From positions 156,109 through 220,108 of the forward strand of contig CANNFM010000010.1 in NCBI GenBank assembly GCA_947503835.1: 64,000 bases of DNA, in the 5' to 3' direction. The DNA comes from an uncultured Aquimarina sp. (GTDB taxonomy: Bacteria; Bacteroidota; Bacteroidia; Flavobacteriales; Flavobacteriaceae). A model generated the notes under the pieces. It saw only the letters and a program-made list of their open reading frames with translations, did no database searches and was not told where the DNA came from. This document shows, piece after piece, positions 1 through 8,821 of the stretch. The position numbers and the translations under genes were made by a program. Each line of letters starts with the position of its first letter. Positions within the stretch are counted from its first letter, which is position 1.

Positions 1-324
1 TTATACGAAGCAGGTCGATCACGTTTTAGAGCTATATTTCTTACGTCGTTAACAACCATTGCAGGATTAGCACCTTTATTATTAGAAAAAAGCAGACAAG
101 CACAGTTTTTAAAGCCTATGGCCATTTCTATAGCCTATGGGATTGGTTTTGCAACTGTACTTACTTTATTAATGTTACCGTTATTTCTATCATTTAGTAA
201 TAATTTTAAGGTTGGAACCAAATGGTTGATTACCGGAAACAAAATCACTAAAGAAGAAGTAGAACGGGCGATTAAAGAACAAAATTCAGTATATGAAGAG
301 CAAGCAGAAAAACTGCAGGTATAG
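1..324 (+). CDS. RND efflux transporter permease, C-terminal end (5' truncated by window)
   Basis: The reading frame is open from base 1, so this is the tail of a gene that starts outside the window. The 107 residues include the last transmembrane helices of an AcrB/CusA-type inner-membrane pump. The pattern [20 protein letters not shown] followed by [15 protein letters not shown] is characteristic of the final helices of hydrophobe/amphiphile RND pumps. The stretch after the last helix is a short charged cytoplasmic tail. The stop overlaps the start of the downstream TolC-like gene by 32 bases, so the two are one operon and should form a tripartite pump with a membrane-fusion protein encoded upstream. 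Substrate cannot be read from this fragment. Confidence 0.9.
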   Translation, partial: LYEAGRSRFRAIFLTSLTTIAGLAPLLLEKSRQAQFLKPMAISIAYGIGFATVLTLLMLPLFLSFSNNFKVGTKWLITGNKITKEEVERAIKEQNSVYEEQAEKLQV

Positions 325-1666
325 ATGTAGTACAACATTGATATTATTTTTGCTTTTGATTTCGGGAAATGCTATTGGCCAGAAATTAACAAAAGAAGAG
401 GCAATACGATTAACATTGGAAAACAATTTTGGAATACTTATCGCCACTAATAATATTGAGGTTGCTAAAAATAATAAGGGGATTCTTAATTCAGGTTATT
501 TACCGTCACTTGTTGTTGATGGTGGTGCAAACTATCAATCAGCATCTAGTACAACAGGTTTTCAAGGCGCTATTGATCCAAATACGGGTCAACCACGTGC
601 CGATATCGAGATAGATGACGCCGAAACACAACGGTATAATGCTGCACTCAATCTCAATTATACCTTATTTGATGGTTTAGGTCGATTTTACAATTATAAA
701 CGGCTAAAAGAACAATATAACCTTACAGAATTACAAGCTAGAGAGACTATAGAGAATACAATTCTACAACTATCCACAGTTTATTTTGAAGTAGCCAGAC
801 TATCAGAAAACATTGAAATATTAGAAGAGACCTTACGAATTTCTAGAGAGCGTGTTTCTAGATCCAACTATCAATTTGAGTATGGCCAAAACACAAAATT
901 GAATGTGCTTAATGCCCAGGTTGATGTTGCTAATGATAGTATTAATTTACTGAATACAAGACAGCAATTAATAAACACAAAAAGAGATCTAAATGTTATT
1001 TTAGATAACGATCTGGAGAATACATTTGAAGTAGATACCATTGTTAAATTTATTCCAAAACTTACCTTAGATGAGTATGTAGAAAAATCTGCAGAGAATA
1101 ATGTAACATTATTACAAAATGAAAGCAATATACGCATTAGCGAGTATGATATTAAAGTGAGCAAATCAGGATATTTACCAAGTGTTGGACTTACGGGTTC
1201 TTATGGCTGGAATGAAAACCGAAACCCCCCATCTGCTTTTTTTCCTGGGAATGTTGCAGATACATATACCTTAGCCGCAGGAATAAATCTTAGCTGGAAT
1301 CTTTTTGATGGTGGAGGAACCGCTACCAGAATAAAGAATGCAAAAATAGCGCTAGACAATCAGGAGATTGTTAAAACACAGGTTACAAAAGAAGTAGAAA
1401 GAGATATTGCCAATGCTTTGGGTAATTATAAGAATAGATTAAATGTCTATGCGATTCAGCAACAGAATGTAATTACTAATCAAAATAATTTTGAACGCTC
1501 GCAAGAACGCTTTAAACTAGGGCAGATTACCTCTATAGAATTTAGACAGGCACAGATTAATTTGATTTTGGCTGAGACGAATAAGAATTCGGCAAAATAT
1601 GATGCTAAGATTGCAGAACTACAACTATTACAGCTTACAGGGCAGTTGCTTAATGTAGAATTTTAA
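293..1666 (+). CDS. TolC-family outer membrane efflux protein
   Basis: This 457-residue protein has an N-terminal signal peptide (hydrophobic [17 protein letters not shown]) and then two repeats of the outer-membrane efflux protein fold. Each repeat starts with a [19 protein letters not shown] segment and continues with long amphipathic helices rich in Q, N and E, broken by short beta segments such as [11 protein letters not shown] and [14 protein letters not shown]. The LFDGG motif at the start of the beta-barrel strands is typical of Bacteroidota TolC proteins. It would form the outer-membrane and periplasmic channel for the RND pump whose 3' end overlaps its start by 32 bases. The ATG at 293 is the only start that keeps the signal peptide intact. 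Confidence 0.93.
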   Translation: MKSKQKNCRYRCSTTLILFLLLISGNAIGQKLTKEEAIRLTLENNFGILIATNNIEVAKNNKGILNSGYLPSLVVDGGANYQSASSTTGFQGAIDPNTGQPRADIEIDDAETQRYNAALNLNYTLFDGLGRFYNYKRLKEQYNLTELQARETIENTILQLSTVYFEVARLSENIEILEETLRISRERVSRSNYQFEYGQNTKLNVLNAQVDVANDSINLLNTRQQLINTKRDLNVILDNDLENTFEVDTIVKFIPKLTLDEYVEKSAENNVTLLQNESNIRISEYDIKVSKSGYLPSVGLTGSYGWNENRNPPSAFFPGNVADTYTLAAGINLSWNLFDGGGTATRIKNAKIALDNQEIVKTQVTKEVERDIANALGNYKNRLNVYAIQQQNVITNQNNFERSQERFKLGQITSIEFRQAQINLILAETNKNSAKYDAKIAELQLLQLTGQLLNVEF

Positions 1667-1691
1667 ACGTAACTTTATTGAATACTGAGCC

Positions 1692-1722
1692 CTTCGACAT
1701 GCTAATGATGTGCTAGTCGAAG
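1692..1722. terminator. Hairpin after the efflux operon
   Basis: Arms CTTCGAC and GTCGAAG enclose an inner GC/GC pair and are followed by a short T-rich run (gttctttta). The position, 26 bases after the TolC stop, fits an intrinsic terminator. The arm sequence also resembles the short GTCGAAG palindromes in other intergenic repeats of this window, so it may be a dispersed REP-like element acting as a terminator. Confidence 0.45.
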
Positions 1723-1752
1723 TGTTCTTTTAGTCGTTATTTTTAAGAAACC

Positions 1753-1935
1753 ATGTTTGAACACTTTTTTCAATGCCCATACTGCTGGGAGGAAATATCC
1801 ATGCTTTTAGATCCATCTGTTGTCTATCAAGTATATGTAGAAGATTGCGAAGTTTGTTGCAATCCTATTGAGTTACACCCAAGATTTGAAGAGCAAGAAT
1901 TGATGTCCTTTGAAGCGACCAGTATAGAACAATAG
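1753..1935 (+). CDS. CPXCG-motif cysteine-rich protein
   Basis: This small 60-residue protein has two Cys pairs, FQCPYCWEE near the N-terminus and DCEVCCNPI in the middle. The spacing is that of a zinc-ribbon-like knuckle, and the length is the usual one for the CPXCG (DUF5333-like) cysteine-rich family found widely in Gammaproteobacteria and Bacteroidota. The C-terminus is acidic and without recognisable structure. It has no signal peptide, so it is cytoplasmic. The function of the family is unknown. It sits alone between the efflux operon and tRNA-fMet. The family assignment rests on the Cys pattern and size only. Confidence 0.8.
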   Translation: MFEHFFQCPYCWEEISMLLDPSVVYQVYVEDCEVCCNPIELHPRFEEQELMSFEATSIEQ

Positions 1936-1995
1936 GTGTAAAATATTCATTATTAACTCATTGCGTTATTTTTGATTTTTTTAATAAAAATAGTA

Positions 1996-2025
1996 TTGCA
2001 TAACATAAAAATGGTTGTATATTTG
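1996..2025 (+). promoter_or_regulatory. Promoter of the initiator tRNA
   Basis: A TTG (-33) at 1996-1998 and a perfect Bacteroidota -10 element TATATTTG at 2018-2025 are separated by 19 bases. Transcription would begin near 2032, leaving a leader of about 95 bases before the mature tRNA. The leader (2034-2093) contains a weakly tRNA-like stretch. Confidence 0.7.
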
Positions 2026-2127
2026 CCGTCCAATAGCGCGATATTAGTCCAAATAGGCAATTCGTCGACCGACTCGAAAGAGTTTAGTTCTTTAAAAAAT
2101 AAGTAGGCAACTACAAAAAATATACAT

Positions 2128-2200
2128 CGCGGGATAGAGCAGTAGGCAGCTCGTCGGGCTCATAACCCGAAGGTCACAGGTTCGAGTCCTGTTCCCGCTA
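2128..2200 (+). tRNA. tRNA-fMet (CAT), initiator
   Basis: The cloverleaf can be folded by eye. The acceptor is CGCGGGA/TCCCGCT with an unpaired first position (C1 opposite T72), the anticodon loop is CTCATAA, and the anticodon stem carries the three consecutive G-C pairs (GGG/CCC) that mark initiator tRNAs. The T arm is ACAGG-TTCGAGT-CCTGT. The discriminator is A at 2200, and the CCA is not encoded. The C1-T72 mismatch together with GGG/CCC identifies it as tRNA-fMet rather than elongator tRNA-Met. Confidence 0.96.
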
Positions 2201-2321
2201 CTAGTAAAAGCTTCACAGAAATGTGGAGCTTTTTTTATTGTTATAATGTTTTGAAGACTTGACAGGACGAGAAGTTTATCCTGAGCGAGGTATGAGTCGA
2301 AGGGAGTCCTGTTCCCGCTAC
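2159..2321 (+). repeat. Long repeat copy A: tRNA-fMet 3' part, terminator, REP-like insert, second tRNA 3' end
   Basis: From inside the anticodon arm of tRNA-fMet to base 2321 this segment is nearly identical to 22835-22999. It includes the real tRNA 3' half, the terminator, a spacer, and at 2305-2321 a second tRNA 3' end (agtcctgttcccgctac). Between the spacer's 'gacagg' and 'agtcctg' lies about 40 bases of REP-like sequence (gacgagaag...gagtcgaaggg). It looks as if a REP-like palindrome had been inserted into the T loop of a tRNA fragment. Confidence 0.85.
2206..2237 (+). terminator. Terminator of tRNA-fMet
   Basis: Stem AGCTTCACA/TGTGGAGCT (9 pairs, one G-T) with a GAA loop is followed by seven T, starting six bases after the tRNA. 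This is a standard intrinsic terminator. Confidence 0.85.
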
Positions 2322-2356
2322 AAAGAAAACCAGTTGTGAAACAACTGGTTTTCTTT
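2322..2356. terminator. Strong hairpin terminator following the tRNA 3' fragment
   Basis: The perfect inverted repeat AAAGAAAACCAGTTGT / ACAACTGGTTTTCTTT has a 3-base loop. Because it is symmetric and flanked by A/T runs it could act in both directions, including for the minus-strand transporter operon that ends at 2563. Between 2357 and 2562 I see no further gene or clear signal. Confidence 0.7.
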
Positions 2357-2562
2357 ATACCTCGAAAATCTGATACTATGCATCAAAGATTGATCTGATT
2401 TTTTATTGATATACATGCTGGAGATACCCTCGAAGATTTATATCCATATAACGCTTGTTATCAAAGCAACACAAAGTGGAATGATCTTATATATGATCGG
2501 TACTCACCCTATTGATAAGGATGAAACTATGATGAATATAGGTGTTTTACCTTAAGCTAACA

Positions 2563-3909
2563 TTACAATCGTTTCGTCATTGGCATCGAAATTATTATCA
2601 TAACAATTGATGCTATAATAAGCGGTATAATAGCTTTTATTGGTTTTAAAGTTGTTTTTGTCTTGTAATATTCTGGTACGAATTGATTCCAATCTATGGT
2701 ATCAGCAAGTTGACCTTCAAATATTTTTGGATAAAAAAATAACCTTAATTTTTCATGAAATGCATCGGTAGCATTTAGATATTTCAATTGTTGACTCATA
2801 CTAGTTCCTGCCAATTGATTAAAAGCTAATTGCAGATGCATATTGGGAATTACAGATGCAATTTGGCTACTCTTATTTTCACGTAATGTAATCTTCTTAT
2901 TAAAAGCATCCCGCTGTTTTTTTGAATCGTCGTCTCCCATCTGTTGCATAGCGTAATACCATAACCAGTTGAACCCATCAGTAGGATATCCATACTTCTT
3001 AAATTGTGGATAGTGTTGATAAAACTTCTCAATAGTAGCTCGCTTGTCGGTATCCCATTTAACGTGATAGCCATCCCTTTGTGCTATTGCGGTGCTTAAA
3101 GCCTCTGGCACAGGATATTTTGAGGTTACATATGCATTGATTCCTGCCGGTAAAAGAATAATTAACACCAACCAAACAGATAAAAGTAGTAGCGCATTAA
3201 AACCAGAAGATTTTTTAAAACTTATAATAAAAAAACTAACTGTAAACCAGAAAAGTACGTAAAGTATGGATAATCCGAACATCCAAAAAAAGCGAATATC
3301 CAGAGATACGTTCAGGATTAGTTTTGCAATAAAAAAAAGAAAGATCAATATTGCATATAATAGTATCAATCGTACCAAAAGTTTGGAGATGATAAATCCA
3401 AGTTTGGATTTCGATTGAATAGCTACCAGTCTCCAGGTACCTGTCTCTGTTTCTTCGGAAACTGCATTAAAAGTCAACACAATTACCAATAAAGGAAAGA
3501 GGTAAATGATCACAAAAGAAAGGTCGAGATTACCGGATTGCAGATTCATTGGGTTTACCAAATCGGTATCATACTTTTGGGCTTCAAAGGTTTTAATTGT
3601 AATTCTTTTTACTGTTGGATTTACATCTGACTGACCAATTGATAGTCCAGCTAATGGATTTAAATTATTGATATAGGCGAAATTTGCATAGTATAACAAT
3701 AGCCCTAAATCATCATTATGTAGTGATACCTGTCGGTCAAAATGTTGCTCTTGATACGTTTTTACTTCAGCAATTGCATCTTGTTGTCTTTCTAGATGTT
3801 TATTGCCAATGACGATTCCTACTATACCTAATAGTGTTATTAATACCAGGCTTATCCATACTTCTTTGGATCGAATACATTGTTGTAAAAATAATTTATA
3901 TAACATCAT
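2563..3909 (-). CDS. ABC-2 type permease (DUF3526-like), second subunit
   Basis: This inner-membrane permease has an N-terminal helix, a large extracytoplasmic loop (about residues 45-130), then five or so transmembrane helices, another soluble loop and a final C-terminal helix. The segment NAVSEETETGTWRL matches the conserved cytoplasmic 'SEExxxGTL' turn of ABC-2 permeases. The frame is open further upstream to 3966, but the ATG at 3909-3907 overlaps the previous gene's stop by four bases (ATGA), so I place the start there. It is the last gene of the operon ATPase, TonB receptor, permease, permease. The pair of permeases resembles the DUF3526 transporters that accompany TonB receptors in Bacteroidota metal or siderophore loci. 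The direction of transport is not clear from sequence. Confidence 0.82.
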   Translation of the reverse strand: MMLYKLFLQQCIRSKEVWISLVLITLLGIVGIVIGNKHLERQQDAIAEVKTYQEQHFDRQVSLHNDDLGLLLYYANFAYINNLNPLAGLSIGQSDVNPTVKRITIKTFEAQKYDTDLVNPMNLQSGNLDLSFVIIYLFPLLVIVLTFNAVSEETETGTWRLVAIQSKSKLGFIISKLLVRLILLYAILIFLFFIAKLILNVSLDIRFFWMFGLSILYVLFWFTVSFFIISFKKSSGFNALLLLSVWLVLIILLPAGINAYVTSKYPVPEALSTAIAQRDGYHVKWDTDKRATIEKFYQHYPQFKKYGYPTDGFNWLWYYAMQQMGDDDSKKQRDAFNKKITLRENKSSQIASVIPNMHLQLAFNQLAGTSMSQQLKYLNATDAFHEKLRLFFYPKIFEGQLADTIDWNQFVPEYYKTKTTLKPIKAIIPLIIASIVMIIISMPMTKRL

Positions 3910-5357
3910 ATTGCTTTTGCTCTTTTTGAAATGAATAGTAATACCCCTATAATACCTATTGCCCAAAACAAGATAGACAGTAATGCAGGAAAAGCTTCTT
4001 TCATAGAATTAGCAAATGCCATTGGTTCATGTCTAAAATCCTGAAATGCTGACCAATGTTCATGCCCAACTACGTGGGTTTTCCCTTCAGAACCACTTTC
4101 TTTTTTCGGACTGATATATTCCATTTGCAATTCATTCATGGTTTGCGCTAATTGATATCGATAATCATCTGTTTTATCTTGAAAATCGATGTAAGATGAA
4201 AAATCCGTACCAGACATCGTCATTGATATTAATTTTATTGCAGTAAAAGGGTTGACAAATGATGAAAATCGAGTTACATTGTTTTGGTTTTGATAAATAC
4301 CTACCAACTTAGCGTGATGTTTTCTGTACAAAGCAGCCGTTATTTTCTCACCTTCGCGCATTACAAAACCCGAATAGTTAAAAGGTAGGTCACTTACCTT
4401 ACTTACATTATGCACTGTTAATACAGAATCTCTTAAATGGCTATAATGTGGATCATTAGGATTATGACTGTCCCCTTTTTGGACCACATCTTTTTCGATA
4501 GCAGATTGAAAGGCCAATTTACTAGGAGTAGGAAACCAGTAGTTTCCCATCGCTTGTGCAGATTTTGGTAATAGGATTACTAACAATAGCCAAATTCCTA
4601 ATAATCGTAATAAAGCATTTTTTGGTGCATTACTACTCGCCGATACGACTACTGTAATAGAAGATATAATAAAAAGGAATACCAAATAACTTGTACCAAT
4701 TATGAATAAGCGTAACCATCTAAAGTCATTTACCACTGGGTTTTCAAATAGTAAAAGTGCAATAATTACCACTAAAAGAATGGGTGTAAAAAACAGTAAA
4801 GAAATTGCAAAAAGTCCAATAGATTTTCCAAATAATAGCTCTTTCCATGTAGCGCCTTGGGATAACAGTATTTTTAAAGTTCCATTCTGTTTATCTCCTG
4901 CAACGCTAGAAAAACCTGTAAAAAATAGCATTAAAGGCAATACCAGTTGTAGTAATAATGCTAAACTCAATTCACCAAATCGTAGCATGCCTGTAGAAAA
5001 TGTAGCTTCAGAAAAGTTCACACTATTTTGTCGATGTGCTTCTAAAAAAACCGTGTTTCCCGTAAAACTTTCTAATCCATAATCAAATATCCCCAAAGTA
5101 GGGTGTATTCGAAATGCAAATGTCCCAAAATGAGCCATTCTGTGTGGATGCTTATCGGGATTTGCTTCCCAACTTTGTCTTGCCTTAACCTGGTGTTCGT
5201 GTCGAATATTATTTTGAGTACTATGATTTTTTATACCGCTAACAGCTGAATACGCAGTTAACAGTATAAAAATTAAAAATAATAGATAAAAACTTTTGGG
5301 TGCTGTAGCATTACGCCAAAAGTGAACTGCGAATAATCGAATATTTGCCCATTGCAT
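3906..5357 (-). CDS. ABC-2 type permease (DUF3526-like), first subunit
   Basis: A 483-residue membrane protein with the same architecture as its downstream neighbour: N-terminal helix, large extracytoplasmic region (about residues 45-150), a helix cluster containing FSSVAGDKQNGTLKILLSQG (the ABC-2 'SVAxEKxxGTLxLLLSQP' signature), a second soluble loop and a C-terminal helix. The first soluble loop has several His residues (HEHQ, HPHRMAHFG, HRQN), which is suggestive for a metal-linked transporter. The gene starts four bases after the TonB receptor stop and overlaps the next permease by four bases, so all are co-translated. It is probably half of a heterodimeric permease served by the ATPase at 7873-8568. 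Zur-type boxes at the operon promoter tie it to zinc limitation. Confidence 0.83.
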   Translation of the reverse strand: MQWANIRLFAVHFWRNATAPKSFYLLFLIFILLTAYSAVSGIKNHSTQNNIRHEHQVKARQSWEANPDKHPHRMAHFGTFAFRIHPTLGIFDYGLESFTGNTVFLEAHRQNSVNFSEATFSTGMLRFGELSLALLLQLVLPLMLFFTGFSSVAGDKQNGTLKILLSQGATWKELLFGKSIGLFAISLLFFTPILLVVIIALLLFENPVVNDFRWLRLFIIGTSYLVFLFIISSITVVVSASSNAPKNALLRLLGIWLLLVILLPKSAQAMGNYWFPTPSKLAFQSAIEKDVVQKGDSHNPNDPHYSHLRDSVLTVHNVSKVSDLPFNYSGFVMREGEKITAALYRKHHAKLVGIYQNQNNVTRFSSFVNPFTAIKLISMTMSGTDFSSYIDFQDKTDDYRYQLAQTMNELQMEYISPKKESGSEGKTHVVGHEHWSAFQDFRHEPMAFANSMKEAFPALLSILFWAIGIIGVLLFISKRAKAI

Positions 5358-5361
5358 CTTT

Positions 5362-7848
5362 TTAGAATTTATACGTTGTAGTTAGCAATACATTTCTGGG
5401 AGCTCCCGGAAATACTCTGGTTGCATTCAATGCACCATTCCAATACGTTTCATCAAATAAATTATTAAGTTTTAATGCGATCTGCATATCCATACCTGTT
5501 GGGCGATAATACACAGCTGCATCAAATACCGTGTACGATGGCAATACGATACGATCTCCATACCAGGATAAACGATCTCCACGATATACCATACCTAGAC
5601 CCACACCTACATTTTTAAGTACACCTTGCATAAAATCATATCGACCCCAAAAATTAGCGCTATGCTCAGGTGCTCCTCCAATGCGTTCACCAATTAATGT
5701 CGGGTCATCATCTTCTATAATTTCGGCATCGATAAAGGCATACGAAGCACTTAGTTGAAGATTAGGTACTACATATCCTGTAAGATCCCATTCAAAACCT
5801 CGGCTACGTTGTTCTCCTCGTTCTGTTAATACGGATTCATCATTTGGATCTTGCTGTAATAGATTTTTTTGAGTGATTTGATATACTGCTGCATTCACAG
5901 TTAGTTTTCCACCTAAAAATTCTCCTTTACTACCAAATTCTATGTTATTACTTTCTAAAGGGTCAAAACTAGCAGGAGAATCTGCCCAGAAAAAATCTTC
6001 GGTAGCGGGTGAGAGTGTGACAGTGTTAGACTGGGGCTGAAACCCTTCTACGTAGGAAGCATATATACTAATTGCTTCTGTAGCTTCATAAGTCAACCCA
6101 ATTCTAGGTATAAAAGCTTCGTTTTTATATGATTGCTCATTATTTGATTTGTAATCGAATATATCTTCGTACCAATCATAGCGAAGATTCAGAAGAGCAG
6201 AGAATTTACCTATCTTAAATTGGTTTTGAATATAAATACCGTTTGAAGTGGTAAGATTTGCCGGAATTGCAAACTCTGAGGTGATATAACCAGAAGTTTC
6301 TCTTGCCGTATTATTAGGATTGGCAAGATCAAAATGATCAGCATTAGGCCTTGGAGCAGTTACACCATCAATTTCTATAGTTTCAAATTGATCTGCTTCA
6401 GCAGGATTGAATGAAGTCGCTGTACCATTTAATCTTCGGTAACGACGAGCACCATTAGAAGCTCCGCCGACAGTTCTTTCCCATCTACTACCATCATATC
6501 CAACCAAAAGGGTATTGGTAAACGTATCATTTTCAAAATCAAAATTGATATATGCGGTATAGTTATCCGTTATCCAAAACTGCTGCCTCTCTGTATAACG
6601 TAGTTCAGCAAGTGCCGGAATGGCATTGCCATCTATGTCTACAGCAGCAGAACCCGCCACGCGGTGCTCTGCAAGGTCTTCTTCCCAAGTTTGTTTCATA
6701 TAGGAAGCATTGAATCCTATATGATCAGTAATCTGCTTACTAAAATTGCTAATCACCATAAATTCTTTTGAAGCATAAAAGTCATTGGAGGCAGCTACAT
6801 TTGTAGCAATATCAGTACTATTTAGATCAAATTGACCATTGATAGCCCCAAAAAGCGGTTGACCACGATCAAGATTTCCTACTCCATTACTGTATATCAT
6901 TTCCACGTTAAGAGCGGTAGTAGTATTAGGTAAAAAAGTAATGGAAGGTGCGATTAAAAATTGATTGTTTTGTACCAAATCTCGGAAAGATCTAGCTTCT
7001 TGAACAGCCGTATTAAAACGGTATAATAAAGTTCCTGAATCATTTAAAGGCCCTGTAAAATCTGCGGTTGCTCTTAAGGTTCCGAAACTTCCAACTGTGG
7101 CACTTACTTCATTTCTTTTTTCTTTTAAAGGTTTTTTAGTTACTAAATTAACTGATCCACCTGGATCGACACTTGAAAAGGTTACTGAAGACGGACCTTT
7201 AATAACTTCTGCTCTTTCTATATGAGATGTAATGGGTTGTAGAAAATAATATTGACGAGTTCTCATACCATTAATAAGTTGACCATCTTCTGCCTGAATG
7301 ATACCACGAATGTTAAAATGATTGTAGAATCCTGTGTGTGTAACACTACTAGCAGTTTTTATAGCATCTGCTATCTGAAAGGCTTGGCGATCATTAATTA
7401 ATTCTTTTGTGATTGTAGAAACTGCTTGAGGTAGTTCCTTATTCTTAATCGCTATTTTGGTAGATGAAAAAGAGTAATCACTATTGTAATCCGTTCGCGG
7501 ACGACCAACGATTTCGACGCTTTGAAGCTGTTCTGTACCTTCTTCTAACTGAATAGTTTCTATATCATATGTTGAACTATCTCCAATTTCTATAGTATTT
7601 TTATAGGGCTGAAAACCTAAATAACGTACTTCGATTTTGTAGTTTCCAGTGGGAGCACTTATTTCAAATTGTCCTGAGTTATCTGTAAGTTTCCCAAAAG
7701 TGTTGGCTTTGTTTTTTAACGAAATTGAAGCTCCCGCAATCGGAATATTTTGAGTGTCGACGATGGTTCCTGTTACCTGTACTTGCGCAAAAGTCGTGTA
7801 ACTAAATAATAGCAATAAAAGTTTGGGTACTAATTTAAAAAGTTTCAT
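5362..7848 (-). CDS. TonB-dependent outer membrane receptor, Zur-linked
   Basis: The 828-residue protein has a signal peptide, then a carboxypeptidase-regulatory-like domain (about residues 22-110, starting VQVTGTIVDTQNIPIAGASI), a plug domain (about 125-250, with IAIKNKELPQAVSTITKELI and VIKGPSSVTFSSVDPGGSVN) and a 22-strand barrel ending in the aromatic TTYKF. The plug and barrel are of the FhuA/FpvA 'TonB-dependent siderophore receptor' type rather than SusC. It sits between its ATPase (24 bases upstream) and two permeases. With Zur boxes at the promoter, the most likely substrate is zinc or a zinc-metallophore complex, but an iron or other siderophore is not excluded. There is no SusD gene nearby, so it does not belong to the polysaccharide locus. 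Confidence 0.88.
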   Translation of the reverse strand: MKLFKLVPKLLLLLFSYTTFAQVQVTGTIVDTQNIPIAGASISLKNKANTFGKLTDNSGQFEISAPTGNYKIEVRYLGFQPYKNTIEIGDSSTYDIETIQLEEGTEQLQSVEIVGRPRTDYNSDYSFSSTKIAIKNKELPQAVSTITKELINDRQAFQIADAIKTASSVTHTGFYNHFNIRGIIQAEDGQLINGMRTRQYYFLQPITSHIERAEVIKGPSSVTFSSVDPGGSVNLVTKKPLKEKRNEVSATVGSFGTLRATADFTGPLNDSGTLLYRFNTAVQEARSFRDLVQNNQFLIAPSITFLPNTTTALNVEMIYSNGVGNLDRGQPLFGAINGQFDLNSTDIATNVAASNDFYASKEFMVISNFSKQITDHIGFNASYMKQTWEEDLAEHRVAGSAAVDIDGNAIPALAELRYTERQQFWITDNYTAYINFDFENDTFTNTLLVGYDGSRWERTVGGASNGARRYRRLNGTATSFNPAEADQFETIEIDGVTAPRPNADHFDLANPNNTARETSGYITSEFAIPANLTTSNGIYIQNQFKIGKFSALLNLRYDWYEDIFDYKSNNEQSYKNEAFIPRIGLTYEATEAISIYASYVEGFQPQSNTVTLSPATEDFFWADSPASFDPLESNNIEFGSKGEFLGGKLTVNAAVYQITQKNLLQQDPNDESVLTERGEQRSRGFEWDLTGYVVPNLQLSASYAFIDAEIIEDDDPTLIGERIGGAPEHSANFWGRYDFMQGVLKNVGVGLGMVYRGDRLSWYGDRIVLPSYTVFDAAVYYRPTGMDMQIALKLNNLFDETYWNGALNATRVFPGAPRNVLLTTTYKF

Positions 7849-7872
7849 TGTGTTGATTGATTTGTTTTACTT

Positions 7873-8568
7873 TTAGATCGTTTTTAAGTATAAATCTTGT
7901 AATTGGGTTGCATTGATAGCATCTGTGTTTGATGTGTGAACTAATTGACCTTCTTTCATAATACCAATTTTGGTACCTACATTTACCGCATTAAAGATGT
8001 CATGAGTAGCCATAAAAATAGCTTTACCTTCATGGCTAAGTTCTTTGCAGATTTTGGTAAATTCTAATGTTGCTTTGGGATCGAGGCCAGAAATAGGTTC
8101 ATCCATAAAAATGTAATCCGCATTTTTAGAGAGTGCAATGGCAATACCAACTTTTTGCCGCATCCCTTTGGAATAAGAAGATAGTTTGTTTTGATGGGCG
8201 GCTTCTTGAAGACCAGCTTTTGATAAAAAGTCAGATAACTCAGAGCTCTTATATTTAAATCCAGCTAACCTGCTAAAGAAGTTAAGGTTCTCGACACCCG
8301 AAAGATTGCCATATAGTTGGACAACCTCAGGGATGTATGCTATCATTTTAGTGGTTTTATTACTGTTAGATCTTACAGTAATTCCATTGATCGAAGCTTC
8401 ACCACTAGAAGGCTCAATTAGTCCTAAAAATAGATTGATCGTTGTTGTTTTACCAGCACCATTTTGACCTAGTAAACAAAAAATTTCCCCATTGTCAACC
8501 GATAAATTCAACTGACTAAGTGCTGAGTGCTTACCGTATGTTTTGGTAAGATTTATGGCTTTAAGCAT
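7873..8568 (-). CDS. ABC transporter ATP-binding protein
   Basis: A 231-residue ATPase of the CcmA/NatA type. Walker A is GQNGAGKTT (about residues 35-43), the signature is SSYSKGMRQ (about 131-139), Walker B is YIFMDEPISGLD, and the H-loop is MATHD. This type usually serves ABC-2 permeases, which fits the two permeases encoded downstream in the same operon. It is the first gene, and its long leader (about 110 bases) starts at a promoter covered by two Zur-type palindromes. The likely role is to power the transporter made by the products of 2563-5357. Confidence 0.9.
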   Translation of the reverse strand: MLKAINLTKTYGKHSALSQLNLSVDNGEIFCLLGQNGAGKTTTINLFLGLIEPSSGEASINGITVRSNSNKTTKMIAYIPEVVQLYGNLSGVENLNFFSRLAGFKYKSSELSDFLSKAGLQEAAHQNKLSSYSKGMRQKVGIAIALSKNADYIFMDEPISGLDPKATLEFTKICKELSHEGKAIFMATHDIFNAVNVGTKIGIMKEGQLVHTSNTDAINATQLQDLYLKTI

Positions 8569-8671
8569 ATGATATTTTTTTTAAAATTGAGAGTTAAACT
8601 TCATTTAGACTCCAATAAGATTGCAATTGACCAAAAAGCATATAATTCATACTGTAAAAAAGTATTATTAA

Positions 8672-8724
8672 TGCAACAAAGTTGCAAAATTAGCTATAAT
8701 ATTTATTTTTGCAACTTAATTGCA
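8672..8724 (-). promoter_or_regulatory. Two Zur-type boxes over the promoter of the TonB/ABC operon
   Basis: Box 1 at 8672-8686 is a perfect palindrome, TGCAAC-AAA-GTTGCA. Box 2 at 8710-8724 is TGCAAC-TTA-ATTGCA, one base from perfect. On the minus strand a -10 TAATTTTG lies at 8692-8685, and a -33 TTG lies inside box 2 (8714-8712) with a 19-base spacer. Box 1 overlaps the -10 and start region. Repressor binding to either box would block transcription of the ATPase, receptor and permease genes. The boxes and spacing are seen directly; the assignment to Zur rests on the gene content and the nearby Zur gene. Confidence 0.8.
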
Positions 8725-8821
8725 TTAATATTATGTTAATGGATAAAATCAGCACAAATATTGTGTGATAAATTTGAGAAAGACTCCTGCATTATAGCGA
8801 TGAAGAATACTTTTCCTAGAA

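Noticed and set aside
2850..3074. ORFs antisense or out of frame inside the transporter, TonB, glycosidase and kinase genes
   Set aside because: Each lies fully inside a long gene with clear protein-family motifs and has no independent support.
3907..3966. 60-base overlap between the two ABC-2 permeases, suggesting a frameshift
   Set aside because: The upstream extension of the second permease is not conserved-looking, and an ATG at 3909 overlaps the previous stop by only four bases, a normal coupled start.
5362..7848. TonB receptor as the missing SusC of the laminarin locus
   Set aside because: It has a siderophore-receptor type plug and barrel, no SusD partner, lies 19 kb away on the other strand and is under a Zur-type promoter.
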